Below, one piece after another: positions 17,923 through 27,125 of a stretch of 64,000 nucleotides of DNA. The stretch spans positions 1 through 64,000 of the forward strand of contig DASUGU010000147.1 of the NCBI GenBank assembly GCA_036273855.1. The letters run 5' to 3'. The notes under the pieces are model-generated. The model searched no databases, was not told the DNA's origin, and saw only the letters and a list, made by a program, of their open reading frames with translations. Position numbers and translations under genes: made by a program. Within the stretch, counting starts at the first letter, position 1, and the number at the start of each line of letters is the position of its first letter. The stretch comes from DATEPR01 sp036273855 (GTDB lineage: Bacteria; Actinomycetota; Actinomycetes; Mycobacteriales; Pseudonocardiaceae).

Positions 17923-19452
17923 ATGCGCAGCGTCAAGCCGTCCGGGTTATTCACGGTGATCGTCTTCGGCGTCGTCGGGGTGGTGATTCTGCTCGGTGCC
18001 GCCGCTCTCGTGTCGCCCAACCGGGCCTCGGCCACCGCAGCGCGTCCGGCTGTTGCCGCAGCGGCGCACACCGATCGGCTCAAGGTCCGGCCCGCCGACG
18101 GGATCGACGAGGATGCTGACGGTGAAGGGAATGCCGTACGGGAGAACCCGTCGGGCGATGAAGAGGAACGCGAAGCCACGGTGCCCCATGCGGGCGCCGT
18201 CACCGCGAGTTGCGGTGTCGAACGGTGGTCGGTGAAGACCGGCACCGACGCGGACGTCGCCAAGATCAACCTGGCGTCGACCACATCGACGTCGATCGCG
18301 TTTCTGGATGGACTGGCCCAGCCGGCGTCGTTGCCGGCGAACAATCGCCTCGCACCGACCGAGACGACCGTCTTCCAACTGCAGGCGACGCTGGTCGAAT
18401 ACAAGCTGGAAACCGACTCCGACTTCCACCTCGTGCTCTCCGACGGCACGCACACGATGATCGCCGAGATCCCCGATCCGCCATGTGTGGGAGCCGGCAG
18501 CCCGCTGCTGGCCGGGATCACCAAGGCACGTAACGAGTTCACCGCCAGGTTCACGCCGACCAGCAGTTTCCAGGCCGCCAACATCCCGGTGACCATCACC
18601 GGTGTGGGTTTCTTCGACTTCCTGCACGGCCAGACCGGCGTCGCGCCCAACGGGATCGAACTGCACGCGGTGCTCGACGTGCAGTTCGGCGCCACCACCA
18701 CCGTGGTGACGGTGACCAACCCCGGTGCTCAGACCAGCACGGTCGGCCGGTCGGCCAGCCTGCAGATCGCGGCCAGCGACAGCGCCGGTGCCACGCTGAC
18801 CTACCAGGCGACCGGCCTGCCGGCCGGGCTGTCGATCAACGCGACCACCGGCCTGATCTCGGGAACGCCGACCACGGCCGGTATGAGCAGCGTGACCGTG
18901 ACCGCGAGCGACCCGGCGGGGCGAACCGGGTCGACCCAGTTCACCTGGACCGTCGCGGCCGCGGGCACCGGGACCTGCACGGCCGCGCAACTGCTGGGCA
19001 ATCCCGGTTTCGAGACGGGCACCGCGGCCCCATGGGCGGCGACCGCCGGCGTGATCAGCAATCGGACGACGCAGCCACCGCGTACCGGCACCTTCGACGC
19101 ATGGCTGGACGGCTATGGCACCGTGCACACCGACACCCTGTCGCAGGCCGCCACGCTGCCGGCCGGCTGTGCGACGTACTCGCTGACGTTCTGGTTGCAC
19201 ATCGACACCGCCGAGACAAGCTCGACGACCGCGTTCGACAAACTGCAGGTGCAGGTGTTCAACGCGTCGGGTTCGGTGCTGGCCACCCTGGGCACGTTCT
19301 CCAACCTCAACGCGGTGACCGGGTACGCCCAGCACACCTTCTCGCTCGCCGCGTTCGCCGGGCAGACGGTCACGCTGAAGTTCACCGGCACGGAGGATTC
19401 GATCGACCAAACGTCCTTCGTGGTCGATGACACCGCGCTGAACGTCGCCTGA
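17923..19452 (+). CDS. Secreted protein with putative Ig domain and C-terminal adhesion-like domain
   Basis: The 509-residue product has an N-terminal signal/transmembrane segment ('GLFTVIVFGVVGVVILLGAAAL'), an Asp/Glu-rich linker, a domain of unknown type (residues about 95-265), a putative-Ig/He_PIG repeat ('LTYQATGLPAGLSINATTGLISG', about 270-345) and a C-terminal beta-rich domain starting 'LLGNPGFETGT', similar in style to carbohydrate-binding or jelly-roll modules. Its two C-terminal-domain Cys residues may form a disulfide. It is likely an exported surface or extracellular protein; no catalytic motif was found. Confidence 0.8.
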   Translation: MRSVKPSGLFTVIVFGVVGVVILLGAAALVSPNRASATAARPAVAAAAHTDRLKVRPADGIDEDADGEGNAVRENPSGDEEEREATVPHAGAVTASCGVERWSVKTGTDADVAKINLASTTSTSIAFLDGLAQPASLPANNRLAPTETTVFQLQATLVEYKLETDSDFHLVLSDGTHTMIAEIPDPPCVGAGSPLLAGITKARNEFTARFTPTSSFQAANIPVTITGVGFFDFLHGQTGVAPNGIELHAVLDVQFGATTTVVTVTNPGAQTSTVGRSASLQIAASDSAGATLTYQATGLPAGLSINATTGLISGTPTTAGMSSVTVTASDPAGRTGSTQFTWTVAAAGTGTCTAAQLLGNPGFETGTAAPWAATAGVISNRTTQPPRTGTFDAWLDGYGTVHTDTLSQAATLPAGCATYSLTFWLHIDTAETSSTTAFDKLQVQVFNASGSVLATLGTFSNLNAVTGYAQHTFSLAAFAGQTVTLKFTGTEDSIDQTSFVVDDTALNVA

Positions 19453-19456
19453 CCGG

Positions 19457-19471
19457 CCGGTGTCGCACCGG
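19457..19471. terminator. Small hairpin between convergent genes
   Basis: A perfect 6-bp stem CCGGTG/CACCGG with a 3-base loop lies 4 bases after the stop of the secreted-protein gene. There is no T-run, as is common for actinobacterial terminators. It may also serve the convergent reductase gene. Confidence 0.35.
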
Positions 19472-19603
19472 ACAGGGCTACCGACATGGGATCGACGGAC
19501 GAATGATCACCGACATCGTTCGTGCTCGGCAATGCCGACGCAGGTGTGCGTGGCGCGCCCCGCCCGTCATGTCGACCGTGCTGCGCGAGTCGGTTCGGCG
19601 GGT

Positions 19604-20173
19604 CTACGCGCGATCAGGTTCAGCCGGCCGGTAGCGGAGGTCGAACGCCAGGGCGGGGTCGGCACCGTCGCGCAGCAGATGCACCAGCTCGCCACCCGGT
19701 GCGTCGTAGAGCCGGATTCCGTCCCCGAGCAGCACCGGCGCGATGTGGATGTCGATCTGGTCGACCAGCCCCAACGCGAGCAGCTGCTTGGCGATGGGTG
19801 GTGAGAACACCTGGAGGTTCTTGCCGTGGGCGGCTTCCAGACCGATACGCACCGCCTCCTCGACGGGGCAGCTGAGGAAGGTGACGTCCTTGGCCGGGCG
19901 GGCATCCTCGGGATGGTGGGTGAGCACGAAGATCGGACCCTGCCAGGCTCCGCCATAGGGCGGCTTGTCACGGATGGCGCCGTCGAACCCGTCCCGGCCG
20001 GCCAAGATCGCACCGGTGGCCTCGATGTACTCCTGCAGCAGGCCTTCGCGCACCGTTGCGCGGTCCATGAAGTCCATCGTGTGGCCGGGCCCGGCCACGA
20101 AGCCGTCCAGGGACATCATGAACGCCACATGCACTTTGCCCTGGGCGGTCATCGGAGCTGGGTCGGGTGTCAT
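19604..20173 (-). CDS. Dihydrofolate-reductase-fold protein (RibD C-terminal family)
   Basis: The start is chosen among several in-frame ATGs: the pair at 20176/20173 follows GGGAGAG closely, and 20173 gives the better spacing. The roughly 189-residue product has 'VHVAFMMSLDGFVAGPGHTMDF', 'GAILAGRDGFD', 'PIFVLTHHP' and a C-terminal 'IHIAPVLLGDGIRLY', typical of the RibD_C/DHFR-like reductases. Such proteins bind NADPH; the actual substrate in this subfamily is not known. It is a single gene with no operon partner. Confidence 0.85.
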   Translation of the reverse strand: MTPDPAPMTAQGKVHVAFMMSLDGFVAGPGHTMDFMDRATVREGLLQEYIEATGAILAGRDGFDGAIRDKPPYGGAWQGPIFVLTHHPEDARPAKDVTFLSCPVEEAVRIGLEAAHGKNLQVFSPPIAKQLLALGLVDQIDIHIAPVLLGDGIRLYDAPGGELVHLLRDGADPALAFDLRYRPAEPDRA

Positions 20174-20327
20174 CATCTCTCCCAACATCGCGGTGGTGAG
20201 GTTTCGGCGTTCAGCCGGTCTTCCGGATTGCGGCATGGCCGTCGGCGCGCCGGTGGCTGGGTGAGCGTCGAGGTCGTCCGATGATGGAGGTTCTCAGGCC
20301 AGCCATCCCAAACACCTCGACGTTGGG

Positions 20328-20820
20328 GTGGGCGGTCAACAGCTCGAGTCCGGACGCGCGGTACCTGCCTGTCGTGTCGAGCCGGGCGAGTTCGACCGCT
20401 GGTGCCACCGTTGCGGCGCTGAGGGATCGCCACGCGACTCGGTGACCCGCCGGCTCGCGCACGAGCCGTTCGGGCACCGGCCGACCACGCTGCTGCTCAC
20501 GTTCACCCGTTTCCGCTGCGCCGATTGCCGACACGTGTGGCGCCAGGACACCAGCTGCGGGCCAGTCTGTCGCGACGCGCTGCGCCGGGCGCTGGAGGCG
20601 ATGTCGCGCCAGCACCTGTCGGTCGCTCGCGTCGCCGAAGCCCTCGCGGTCTCCTGGGAGGACAGGGTGGCCGTGATCGGTGTCGACGAGCTCGCCTGGC
20701 GTCACACCCGACGCGGCAACAAGTGTACGTCACCGTGATCATCGACCTCACACCCGTGTGCGACGGCACCGGCCCGGCACGCCTGTTGGCCATGGTGCAA
20801 GACCGCTCCAACGTGCGGAC
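20328..20820 (+). mobile_element. Decayed ISL3-family transposase
   Basis: The first frame (20328-20738) keeps 'CRVEPGEFDRWCHRCG', 'RLAHEPFGHRPTTLLLTFTRFRCADCRHVWRQDTS' (the ISL3 zinc-binding N-terminus) and the helix-turn-helix 'HLSVARVAEALAVSW'. It then jumps straight to 'VAVIGVDELAWRHTRRGNK' with the intervening residues missing. A one-base shift moves the continuation 'VTVIIDLTPVCDGTGPARLL' into another frame, after which similarity ends near 20815. The DDE core is therefore incomplete and the element is dead. No terminal inverted repeats were identified. Confidence 0.75.
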
Positions 20821-21176
20821 ACCGCGGACGCAGCGGCGATCCGCTCTACGGCATCCGCCACGTGCTGCGCACCGGCGCCGAACACCCACAGACAAACACA
20901 AGCAGCGGCTGACCGCAGATCGTGTCGCCACCAGCCTTGGATGTGCCGCACCCGCAGCGCGTCCACCAGCCTGCCGGTCGGGAACCGGGTCGCGCTGCCC
21001 ACACGGTGTCACGAGGCCCAGATAGTGGTCCATGTCTCTATTGGGTCACCTTTCAGGCGGTATCGCCGATAGCGCCCCTGCGCATACAGTTGCTGACCGC
21101 ACGTAGTCGACGTGACAGTGGTACTGATGACGGGTTGAGAACGGACCGTACGGACTGCGACGGGCTTGGAGCGTTC

Positions 21177-22388
21177 ATGGACCACGCCGCCTCGGACGGC
21201 TACTTCTCGGGGCCTCGCCACGAAGCGCTTCGGGCGGATGTGCGCAACTTCGCACTGACACACATCACACCGCTCATCGCCGAGATGGACCGCAACGGCC
21301 AGGTTCAGCACGATCTGGCCTGGCAGATCGCCAAACGCGGCTGGATCGGCGTCACCATCGGACCCGAGTTCGGCGGCATGGGTGCCGGCCACCTGGCCAA
21401 AACCATCATCCTGGAAGAGCTGTCGGCGGTGAGCGCCGCGGCCGGTGCGATCGCGCAGGCATCGCAGCTCGGAGTCGCGAAGATCGTGCACTACGGCACG
21501 GCCGCGCAGCAGCGGAAATGGCTGCCGTTGATCGCCCAGGGCGAATGCCTGCCCACGATCGCGGTCACCGAGGAGCACTCCGGCGGCAACGTCCTGGACA
21601 TGGCGGCCACGGCGGTCCGGGACGGGGACGACTACATCCTCAACGGCCACAAGACTTTCGTCGGCAACTCCCATGTCGGCGATGTCCACGGGGTCGTCGT
21701 GCGCACCGGACCGGGATCGAGGGGTCTCACCGCGTTCCTGGTCGAGTCGACACGCCCCGGCTTCGCCCAGGTGCCCCATCCCGACAGCATCGCGCTGCGC
21801 GGCTTCAGCTTCGGAACGATCACGTTCGACAACTGCCGGGTGCCCATGGCAAATGTCCTCGGATCGGAAGGCGACGGCCTCAAGGTCGCCTACTCGTCGA
21901 GCCTGCTCTACGGTCGACCGAACCTGACCGCGGTCGCGCTCGGAATCCACCGAAGCGTGCACGATGTGACGTCGGAGTTCTGTCGGTCGCAGTATCGCAA
22001 AGACCGGCCGCTGTACGAATTACCGACCGTGAAGGACAAGCTGGGCCGGATCCACTCGCTCTGGCTCACCGCGCGGCTGGCGGCATACCATGCGGCACAC
22101 CTGCTCGATTCAGGTGTCCCGTGCGACGCGGAGTTGATCAACGCGAAGGTGGTCAATGTCGAGAATCTGCTCCAGTCCATCGACCTCGCGATGGACATCC
22201 ACGGCGCTCCAGGCCTGTCGGGACCGCGCCGAATGGACCGGCTGTGGAGCGATGCGCAAGCCATGCGGCCCCCGGCCGGTACGTCCGGGGTCCAGTATCT
22301 ACGCCTGGCGGAGATCACCGTCGGAGCCAGCCGCGAGCCCTGGTCGGCGGTACATGGTCAGGCCACCAGGAGCCACGGGACGTGGTAG
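21177..22388 (+). CDS. Acyl-CoA dehydrogenase homologue
   Basis: The start is ATG 21177 after CTTGGAG; the frame is open further upstream, into the IS remnant, but that part has no similarity. The 403-residue length fits the family. It has the N-terminal helical part, 'IAVTEEHSGGNVLDMAATAVRDGDDYILNGHKTFVGN' (flavin/substrate loop) and the C-terminal helical domain. The catalytic Glu of the usual 'YEGT' box is replaced ('PPAGTSGVQ'). The alternative Glu position used by isovaleryl-CoA dehydrogenases ('LERLV') reads 'YGRPN'. It could be a non-dehydrogenating flavoprotein as found in some biosynthetic pathways, or inactive. Confidence 0.85.
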   Translation: MDHAASDGYFSGPRHEALRADVRNFALTHITPLIAEMDRNGQVQHDLAWQIAKRGWIGVTIGPEFGGMGAGHLAKTIILEELSAVSAAAGAIAQASQLGVAKIVHYGTAAQQRKWLPLIAQGECLPTIAVTEEHSGGNVLDMAATAVRDGDDYILNGHKTFVGNSHVGDVHGVVVRTGPGSRGLTAFLVESTRPGFAQVPHPDSIALRGFSFGTITFDNCRVPMANVLGSEGDGLKVAYSSSLLYGRPNLTAVALGIHRSVHDVTSEFCRSQYRKDRPLYELPTVKDKLGRIHSLWLTARLAAYHAAHLLDSGVPCDAELINAKVVNVENLLQSIDLAMDIHGAPGLSGPRRMDRLWSDAQAMRPPAGTSGVQYLRLAEITVGASREPWSAVHGQATRSHGTW

Positions 22389-22400
22389 TTCCGCCCGCCG

Positions 22401-23000
22401 TCAGCGATTGCCGTCGGGGGAGATGCCGGCGCGGCGGTAGATCAGGTTTGCCACTCGCTCCGCGAAGGCCGTGATCGTCCGGACGTGGTCGATCGTCCAG
22501 TCATGGGTCTGACTGTCGATCAGGCAGATGGTGCCGAGATTGCCGTCGCCCGCACGGCCGGGGAGCGGGGCGCCGATGTAGGACTCGATACCGAATTCCT
22601 CGGCGACCCGATTGGTCTGGAAGCGGGACCAGCTGGCAACGTCGGACAGCGGGAGAGGTACTTCCCGTAGCACCGTGTGTGGGCACCAGCCGTCCTCTCT
22701 GCTCATCTCCCGGTCGATCGTGGTGCCGTCCGGGGTGTGCAGGCCGGCGAAGTACTGCTGGTCGACGCCGATGAAGTTGACCATGGCCATGCCGTCTGGC
22801 ACTCCGAGCTCCTCGGCGAGATCACGTGCCATTCGGTCGAACTCTTCGTCGGGTTGCAGCGCGACGCCCAGCCGCCTGAGGAGACCGACTCGGTCGGACA
22901 CGCCAGGATCAGCGGGAGCCCCGAGATAGCGGAGATCAGGCTGAAGGGTCTCGGTGGACGGGTCCGCGGCATCCCGTTGGGGACGTGTGGGTTGGGTCAT
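22401..23000 (-). CDS. GAF-domain protein at the end of the conservon
   Basis: The start is at ATG 23000; the longer frame overlaps the GTPase gene and was rejected. The 199-residue product has one GAF domain: 'LGVPDGMAMVNFIGVDQQYFAGL', 'GWCPHTVLR', 'GIESYIGAPL' and 'GTICLIDSQTHDW'. GAF domains bind small ligands or tetrapyrroles; the Cys in 'GWCPH' is a possible ligand site. It follows the GTPase gene by 16 bases and is likely a co-transcribed accessory sensor. Many conservons carry a P450 at this place; here there is a GAF protein. Confidence 0.85.
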   Translation of the reverse strand: MTQPTRPQRDAADPSTETLQPDLRYLGAPADPGVSDRVGLLRRLGVALQPDEEFDRMARDLAEELGVPDGMAMVNFIGVDQQYFAGLHTPDGTTIDREMSREDGWCPHTVLREVPLPLSDVASWSRFQTNRVAEEFGIESYIGAPLPGRAGDGNLGTICLIDSQTHDWTIDHVRTITAFAERVANLIYRRAGISPDGNR

Positions 23001-23016
23001 GGCGGGAACTCCAAGT

Positions 23017-23586
23017 TCAGAGGGCGACCGGAGATGACGGTGGGTGGGCGCCGGCGCGGACCTGGGCGACCAGGTGCTCGACCAGCGTGATGAGGATGTC
23101 CCTGACCGAGCGCGTGCTGCGGGCGTCACAGGAGGCGACGGGGACGTCCGGGGGAATGGTGAGCGCTTCGCGTACGGTGTCGACCGGGTAGCGCAGTGCT
23201 CCGTCGAAGTGGTTGATGGCGACCAGGTAAGGGATACGGCGTTGTTCGAAGAACGAGATCGCCTCGAACGAGTCCTCCAACCGACGGGTGTCGACCAACA
23301 CGACCGCCCCCAGTGCGCCGCGAGACAGGTCGTTCCACATGAACCAGAACCGGGCCTGGCCGGGCGTACCGAACAGGTAGGTGATCAGGTTCGCGGACGG
23401 AATGGTGATGCGCCCGAAGTCGAGTGCGACGGTGGTGGTCGTCTTCCGCTCGATGCCGTCGAGGCTGTCGGTTCCGACGCCCGCCGCGGTCAACGTCTCT
23501 TCGGTGGTCAGCGGTGCTATCTCGCTCACCGCACCCACGAACGTGGTCTTGCCGACGCCGAATCCGCCCGCGACGAGGATCTTCAC
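23017..23586 (-). CDS. Conservon Ras-like GTPase (CvnD type)
   Basis: The roughly 189-residue small GTPase starts 'VKILVAGGFGVGKTT' (P-loop), followed by 'TTTTVALDFGRI', 'YLFGTPGQARFWFMW' (G3 region) and 'LVAINHFDG' (the NKxD-like motif is altered to 'NHFD'). GTG 23586 with GAAGGA upstream is preferred; a longer in-frame ATG at 23628 overlaps the DUF742 gene. In Streptomyces, CvnD cycles between membrane and cytosol together with CvnA-C and controls development and secondary metabolism. Gene order here is the standard A-B-C-D. Confidence 0.9.
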   Translation of the reverse strand: MKILVAGGFGVGKTTFVGAVSEIAPLTTEETLTAAGVGTDSLDGIERKTTTTVALDFGRITIPSANLITYLFGTPGQARFWFMWNDLSRGALGAVVLVDTRRLEDSFEAISFFEQRRIPYLVAINHFDGALRYPVDTVREALTIPPDVPVASCDARSTRSVRDILITLVEHLVAQVRAGAHPPSSPVAL

Positions 23587-23602
23587 GGGCAACGGTCCTT
23601 CG

Positions 23603-23992
23603 TCAGACCTCAATGCGCCTGAGCCCACGGAGCAAGTCCTCCAACATTCTCAATCTCTCTTGTGGGTCTGTGTCGTCGATCGCGGGTAGACCGAGGCGGT
23701 CGACCCGGACCGCCGCTCCTAGCTGGATCAGGTCCGACAGCAGAATCTTCGCAACCACGATGGGTCGGTGCAGTCGGGCGGCAATCTCGGCAACAGCGGT
23801 CGCCTGGGCACATATCCCCAGGACCTCGTGGAGGAGGGGATCGAGGTTGTGCGGGGCGTCACCACTCGCACGAACGAGCGAAACCAGGTCCAGATCAACG
23901 GCCGGCTCGGTCCTGCCGTCCGTGAGTGCGAACGGTCGTTCGACAGGGCCCGCTTCGTCGTCGTACCGGACGTGGTAACCGCCGTCGTTCAT
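23603..23992 (-). CDS. Conservon DUF742 protein (CvnC type)
   Basis: 129 residues, starting at ATG 23992, which overlaps the stop of the roadblock gene by 4 bases. It contains the DUF742 signature: 'VRPFALTDGRT'-like 'VERPFALTDGRTEP', 'EVLGICAQATAVAEIAARLHRPIVVAKILLSDLI' (winged-helix-like) and 'LEDLLRGLRRI' at the end. It is a component of the conservon complex that mimics eukaryotic G-protein systems. Confidence 0.9.
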   Translation of the reverse strand: MNDGGYHVRYDDEAGPVERPFALTDGRTEPAVDLDLVSLVRASGDAPHNLDPLLHEVLGICAQATAVAEIAARLHRPIVVAKILLSDLIQLGAAVRVDRLGLPAIDDTDPQERLRMLEDLLRGLRRIEV

Positions 23993-24411
23993 ACGGATCC
24001 GTTGTCGCTCAGTGCCACTCGCGCGGGCGTGCTCAGCTGGCTCGGCGTTTGTCGCGCGAGTTCGTGCATCTTGTAGGTCAACCGGCCCGCGTCGACCGTG
24101 GGCTCGGCCAACACCGCGAGCACGCCGTTCTCGCCCGCCACACTGACGTAGAAGATGAGGTTGTCGAGTTCCGACATCACCTGGCGTACGCCCGGCCCGT
24201 TGCCGTATGCCTCGCCCACGGCTCTCGCGATGGCGAGCAGGCTGGTTGCCATGGCCGCGAGTCCGTCGGCGTCGTCCTTCCCGAGACCGCGGTAGAACCG
24301 AATCATCCCGTCGGACGAGGCGAGCAACGCACATCGCGTGCCTCGGACGCTGTCGAGCAGCTCACGTTGCAGCAGCCACCCATAGTCCTCGGTCGAAATG
24401 CTATCGGGCAT
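23989..24411 (-). CDS. Conservon roadblock/LC7 protein (CvnB type)
   Basis: 140 residues, starting at ATG 24411 behind an AAGGAGA site. It shows the roadblock fold: 'YGWLLQRELLDSVRGTRCALLASSDGMIRFYRGLGKDDADGLAAM' and 'LIFYVSVAGENGVLAVLAEP'. Roadblock proteins regulate small GTPases; here the partner is encoded two genes downstream. Its start lies inside the end of the histidine-kinase gene (11-base overlap) and its stop overlaps the DUF742 start, so the operon is translationally coupled. Confidence 0.9.
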   Translation of the reverse strand: MPDSISTEDYGWLLQRELLDSVRGTRCALLASSDGMIRFYRGLGKDDADGLAAMATSLLAIARAVGEAYGNGPGVRQVMSELDNLIFYVSVAGENGVLAVLAEPTVDAGRLTYKMHELARQTPSQLSTPARVALSDNGSV

Positions 24412-26236
24412 TGTGGTGTGGGTCTCCTTGCGAATCACCCGGGTGGGCGCCGTCATCCGATGAATCGAGTTGCGCTGTGCCTTCGGCGCGAATGGCCTGC
24501 GTCGCCAGCAAGAAATTGGCGATCGCCGGACTGGCGGCAGGGGCAGGCGACGTCGTGGTCGTGGTGGTGGCCGGCGTGCGCAACTGAGAGGCCATGGATG
24601 CCGTGCCCGGCGGGCGCTTCGGCAGCGGCGGCAGTGCACCTTCCGGGATGGACTCTTCGCCGCCCGGTGTGTCCGGCGACTCATCCGTGGGCCAGTCACC
24701 CGTCTGACCGTCGTCACCGGACCGCGGCTCAGCCCCGGCACGCCCGGGCATGCCGACCTCGGCCGGCTCCGCTTCGTAGACGCCGGGTTGGCCGGAGCCG
24801 TAGTGATCGGCGCGGTCGGCATCGACGGTGTCGACGACGCTGACCGCGGCCGCCTCCGTCGGAACGGCGGGCCCCCGGGCCGAAGCAGCCGGCTGCCCGT
24901 CGTCGACGTCCGCGGGTTCGTGGATCAGGGCCGGAGGAATCACCACGGATGCGGTGGTTCCGCCGAATATGTTGCGGCTGAGCTCCACTCGCATGCCGTA
25001 CATCCGGGCGATGTTCGCGACGACCCACAGCCCGACGAGCCGGCCTTCGCGCACCAGTGTGGTGACATCGTTGTCCGTGTTGAGCAGCTCATTGGCCCGG
25101 TCAAGAGTGGCGTCGGACATGCCGAAGCCCTCGTCGTCGACACTGACCGCGATGCCGGCTGTGACATACCGTCCCCGGAGCTTGATGCCGCTCTCGGGCT
25201 TCGAGTAGTTGGCGGCGTTCTCCAGCAGCTCGGCGACGAGGTGGGCAAGCGGCACGACGACGTGGCCCAGAACCGTGCCCGGAATCGGGCGGACGAGTTG
25301 GACGCGGTCGTAGTGATCGATCTCCGCCTTGGCCTGCCGCAGGGCGCTCAGCAGCGTCACCGGTTGCCGCCATTGCCGTGGGGCGGTCGGCCCATCGATG
25401 AGAATGAGGTTCTCCGAGACCCGCCGCAAGCGGCTCAACAGATGGTCGATCGCGAAGGAGTAGCGCAGCAGTTCCGGGTCGGAAATCCGGTGAATGAGTT
25501 CGTCAAGCTCCTCGATGGCCCGGTGCGCGAAATCCTGTGTGCGCCGCCCGACATCGACCAGAACCTGCCGGAAGCCGGGGTCCGGGGTCGAGCCAGGAGC
25601 GATCTCCCCGCTGGTCGCAGGGACGGCAAGGGCACCGAGCAGATCACGCAGCGCAGCGATCGAGGCGATGACCGGATCGTCGTCCGGTCGGGCGCCGGCG
25701 GACGCCGTCGCGGGCACATCGTCGGTGTGCCGCGCCGCGCCGGCCGCGGCCGGCCAGCGGTTGGCCGCCTGACTGTGCAGGTCGCGCAACAGTTCGGCGT
25801 ACTTGTCCCACCGATTCCGGGCGGACCGATCGGCGTTCGCGAGCCCGCCCCGCAGTCGGTCATTCTCCTGCTTGAGCGCGCTCGCGCTCCGTTGCGCCTG
25901 GTCGAGTTGGTACCCGATGTTCCGCAGCTCGACCTGCGCCCGTGCCCTGCCGCGCAACTCGGCCGCGTTCCTGACCCGACTGTTCCAGTACAGGACCAGC
26001 CCAGTCGCCGCGACCCAGGCACACCCAGCACCGATGGTGACGTAGTTCGACCGGTAGACGACGAGCGCTCCCCCGGCGATGACGCCCACTGCGGCCAGGA
26101 CGATGACCGGGGGTATCCAGGATGGCTGACGTGCGGCGCCCGGTTCGACGATCACCGGAATCGGCTCTGTCGGGAACTCCTTGGCCGTGCGGGCCTTGTC
26201 CAGCGCATGGCGGCCGGAGCGGTGTAATTCAGACAA
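24401..26236 (-). CDS. Conservon sensor histidine-kinase-like protein (CvnA type)
   Basis: The frame extends to 26662, but the upstream part is Arg-rich, with no conservation. TTG 26236 with GAGG before it fits the start of the conserved region and gives about 611 residues. Two transmembrane helices follow (about residues 35-85). A coiled region, a dimerisation-like region ('LLRYSFAIDHLLSRLRR'), and a GHKL ATPase domain ('ELLENAANYSKP' N-box, 'VSVDDEGFGM' G1, 'GLWVVANIARMYGMRVELS') come after, then a Pro/Ala-rich tail. The usual phospho-acceptor His is 'IDHLL'. It signals through CvnB-D. The start is uncertain. Confidence 0.85.
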   Translation of the reverse strand: MSELHRSGRHALDKARTAKEFPTEPIPVIVEPGAARQPSWIPPVIVLAAVGVIAGGALVVYRSNYVTIGAGCAWVAATGLVLYWNSRVRNAAELRGRARAQVELRNIGYQLDQAQRSASALKQENDRLRGGLANADRSARNRWDKYAELLRDLHSQAANRWPAAAGAARHTDDVPATASAGARPDDDPVIASIAALRDLLGALAVPATSGEIAPGSTPDPGFRQVLVDVGRRTQDFAHRAIEELDELIHRISDPELLRYSFAIDHLLSRLRRVSENLILIDGPTAPRQWRQPVTLLSALRQAKAEIDHYDRVQLVRPIPGTVLGHVVVPLAHLVAELLENAANYSKPESGIKLRGRYVTAGIAVSVDDEGFGMSDATLDRANELLNTDNDVTTLVREGRLVGLWVVANIARMYGMRVELSRNIFGGTTASVVIPPALIHEPADVDDGQPAASARGPAVPTEAAAVSVVDTVDADRADHYGSGQPGVYEAEPAEVGMPGRAGAEPRSGDDGQTGDWPTDESPDTPGGEESIPEGALPPLPKRPPGTASMASQLRTPATTTTTTSPAPAASPAIANFLLATQAIRAEGTAQLDSSDDGAHPGDSQGDPHHNAR

Positions 26237-27125
26237 GCGTGACCTCGCATACGGACGGTGCAGGCGGCGCGAGACTCCGGACCGGGATGTGAGAAGAGTA
26301 CTTGTGGCGCGTGCGGAACGTGGCCGCGATCGACCAGGCCAACCCATGCCGGCCCGCGTGCCAGTGGCGCCGTGGCCAGCACCCGCTCGACTTCGACGGG
26401 TGGGAAGCGCGGTGGCGACACCGGGGACAACCTCCTCGCGAGGGCCCGGGACCAGCAGCTCGCCCGTGGGAAACGCCGCAGCATGCTTTCCCGCCTTCAT
26501 CGGTCGCCATAGCCGGTCGAGACCAGTTGGAGTGGACTGGATCCTAGACATGAAATCAGATAGTTGGCTCTGCTGACACAGCGGGCCACCGTTGACAGTC
26601 TCGTGCTGTTGGTCCGATCGCCGGCCACGAGGGCCACCACTGTCAAGGGAAAGAGCACCCATTCAGCGCCTTGACAGGCCTGACGTCCCTAGACCACGAA
26701 AGGACTAGGGGATTTGCCATGTCAACCCCCAATCCGACGCTGATTAGGGGATATCAGCCCCTGTCCAGCCACGAGATCACCTGGGAGCGCAGCCCTCCGA
26801 TGCCAACGATCCCGTGGTCCATTGTGGAACGAGTGCTCGTCATCGCCCCATCATCCCGCCGGGGCCCGACCGGGGGAGATAACCAAGGGCGCCATCTACG
26901 GGCACTGGGAAGGCCTGGCGGAGTTCAGCCGCGCCGCCGCCGTGGAAGAACCGGGCGGCAAGGCTTGACGCCATCGGTCCCAGCGGGCGCCGTGCACGGC
27001 GTCGACGCTGTGTCGGCGGGCCCAGCTCGACCTCGGCGAGGTCGGACTGGCGGATCTGCAGCGGTTGGCGGCGAAGACCGGGCGGCGGGGGTTGGCGGCG
27101 CGGCTCGCGGGGACTGGCCGAGCGG
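26237..27125. other. Intergenic region with gene debris
   Basis: 889 bases between the conservon and the next minus-strand gene. Frames on both strands are open but without ribosome sites or family motifs, apart from a short TetR-like piece listed separately. The sequence upstream of 26236 should contain the conservon promoter; no clear boxes were recognised. Confidence 0.4.
26876..26968 (+). pseudogene. Possible TetR regulator remnant
   Basis: A 30-codon stretch, closed by TGA, reads 'EITKGAIYGHWEGLAEF', which resembles the recognition helix and following loop of TetR-type DNA-binding domains ('xxITKGAIYGHFxSxxxL'). No N-terminal helix and no ligand domain follow. The similarity is short, so this is a weak call. 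Confidence 0.3.

Noticed and set aside
26237..26662. N-terminal extension of the conservon kinase
   Set aside because: Arg/Ser-rich, no conservation and no ribosome site. The family starts close to the two membrane helices.
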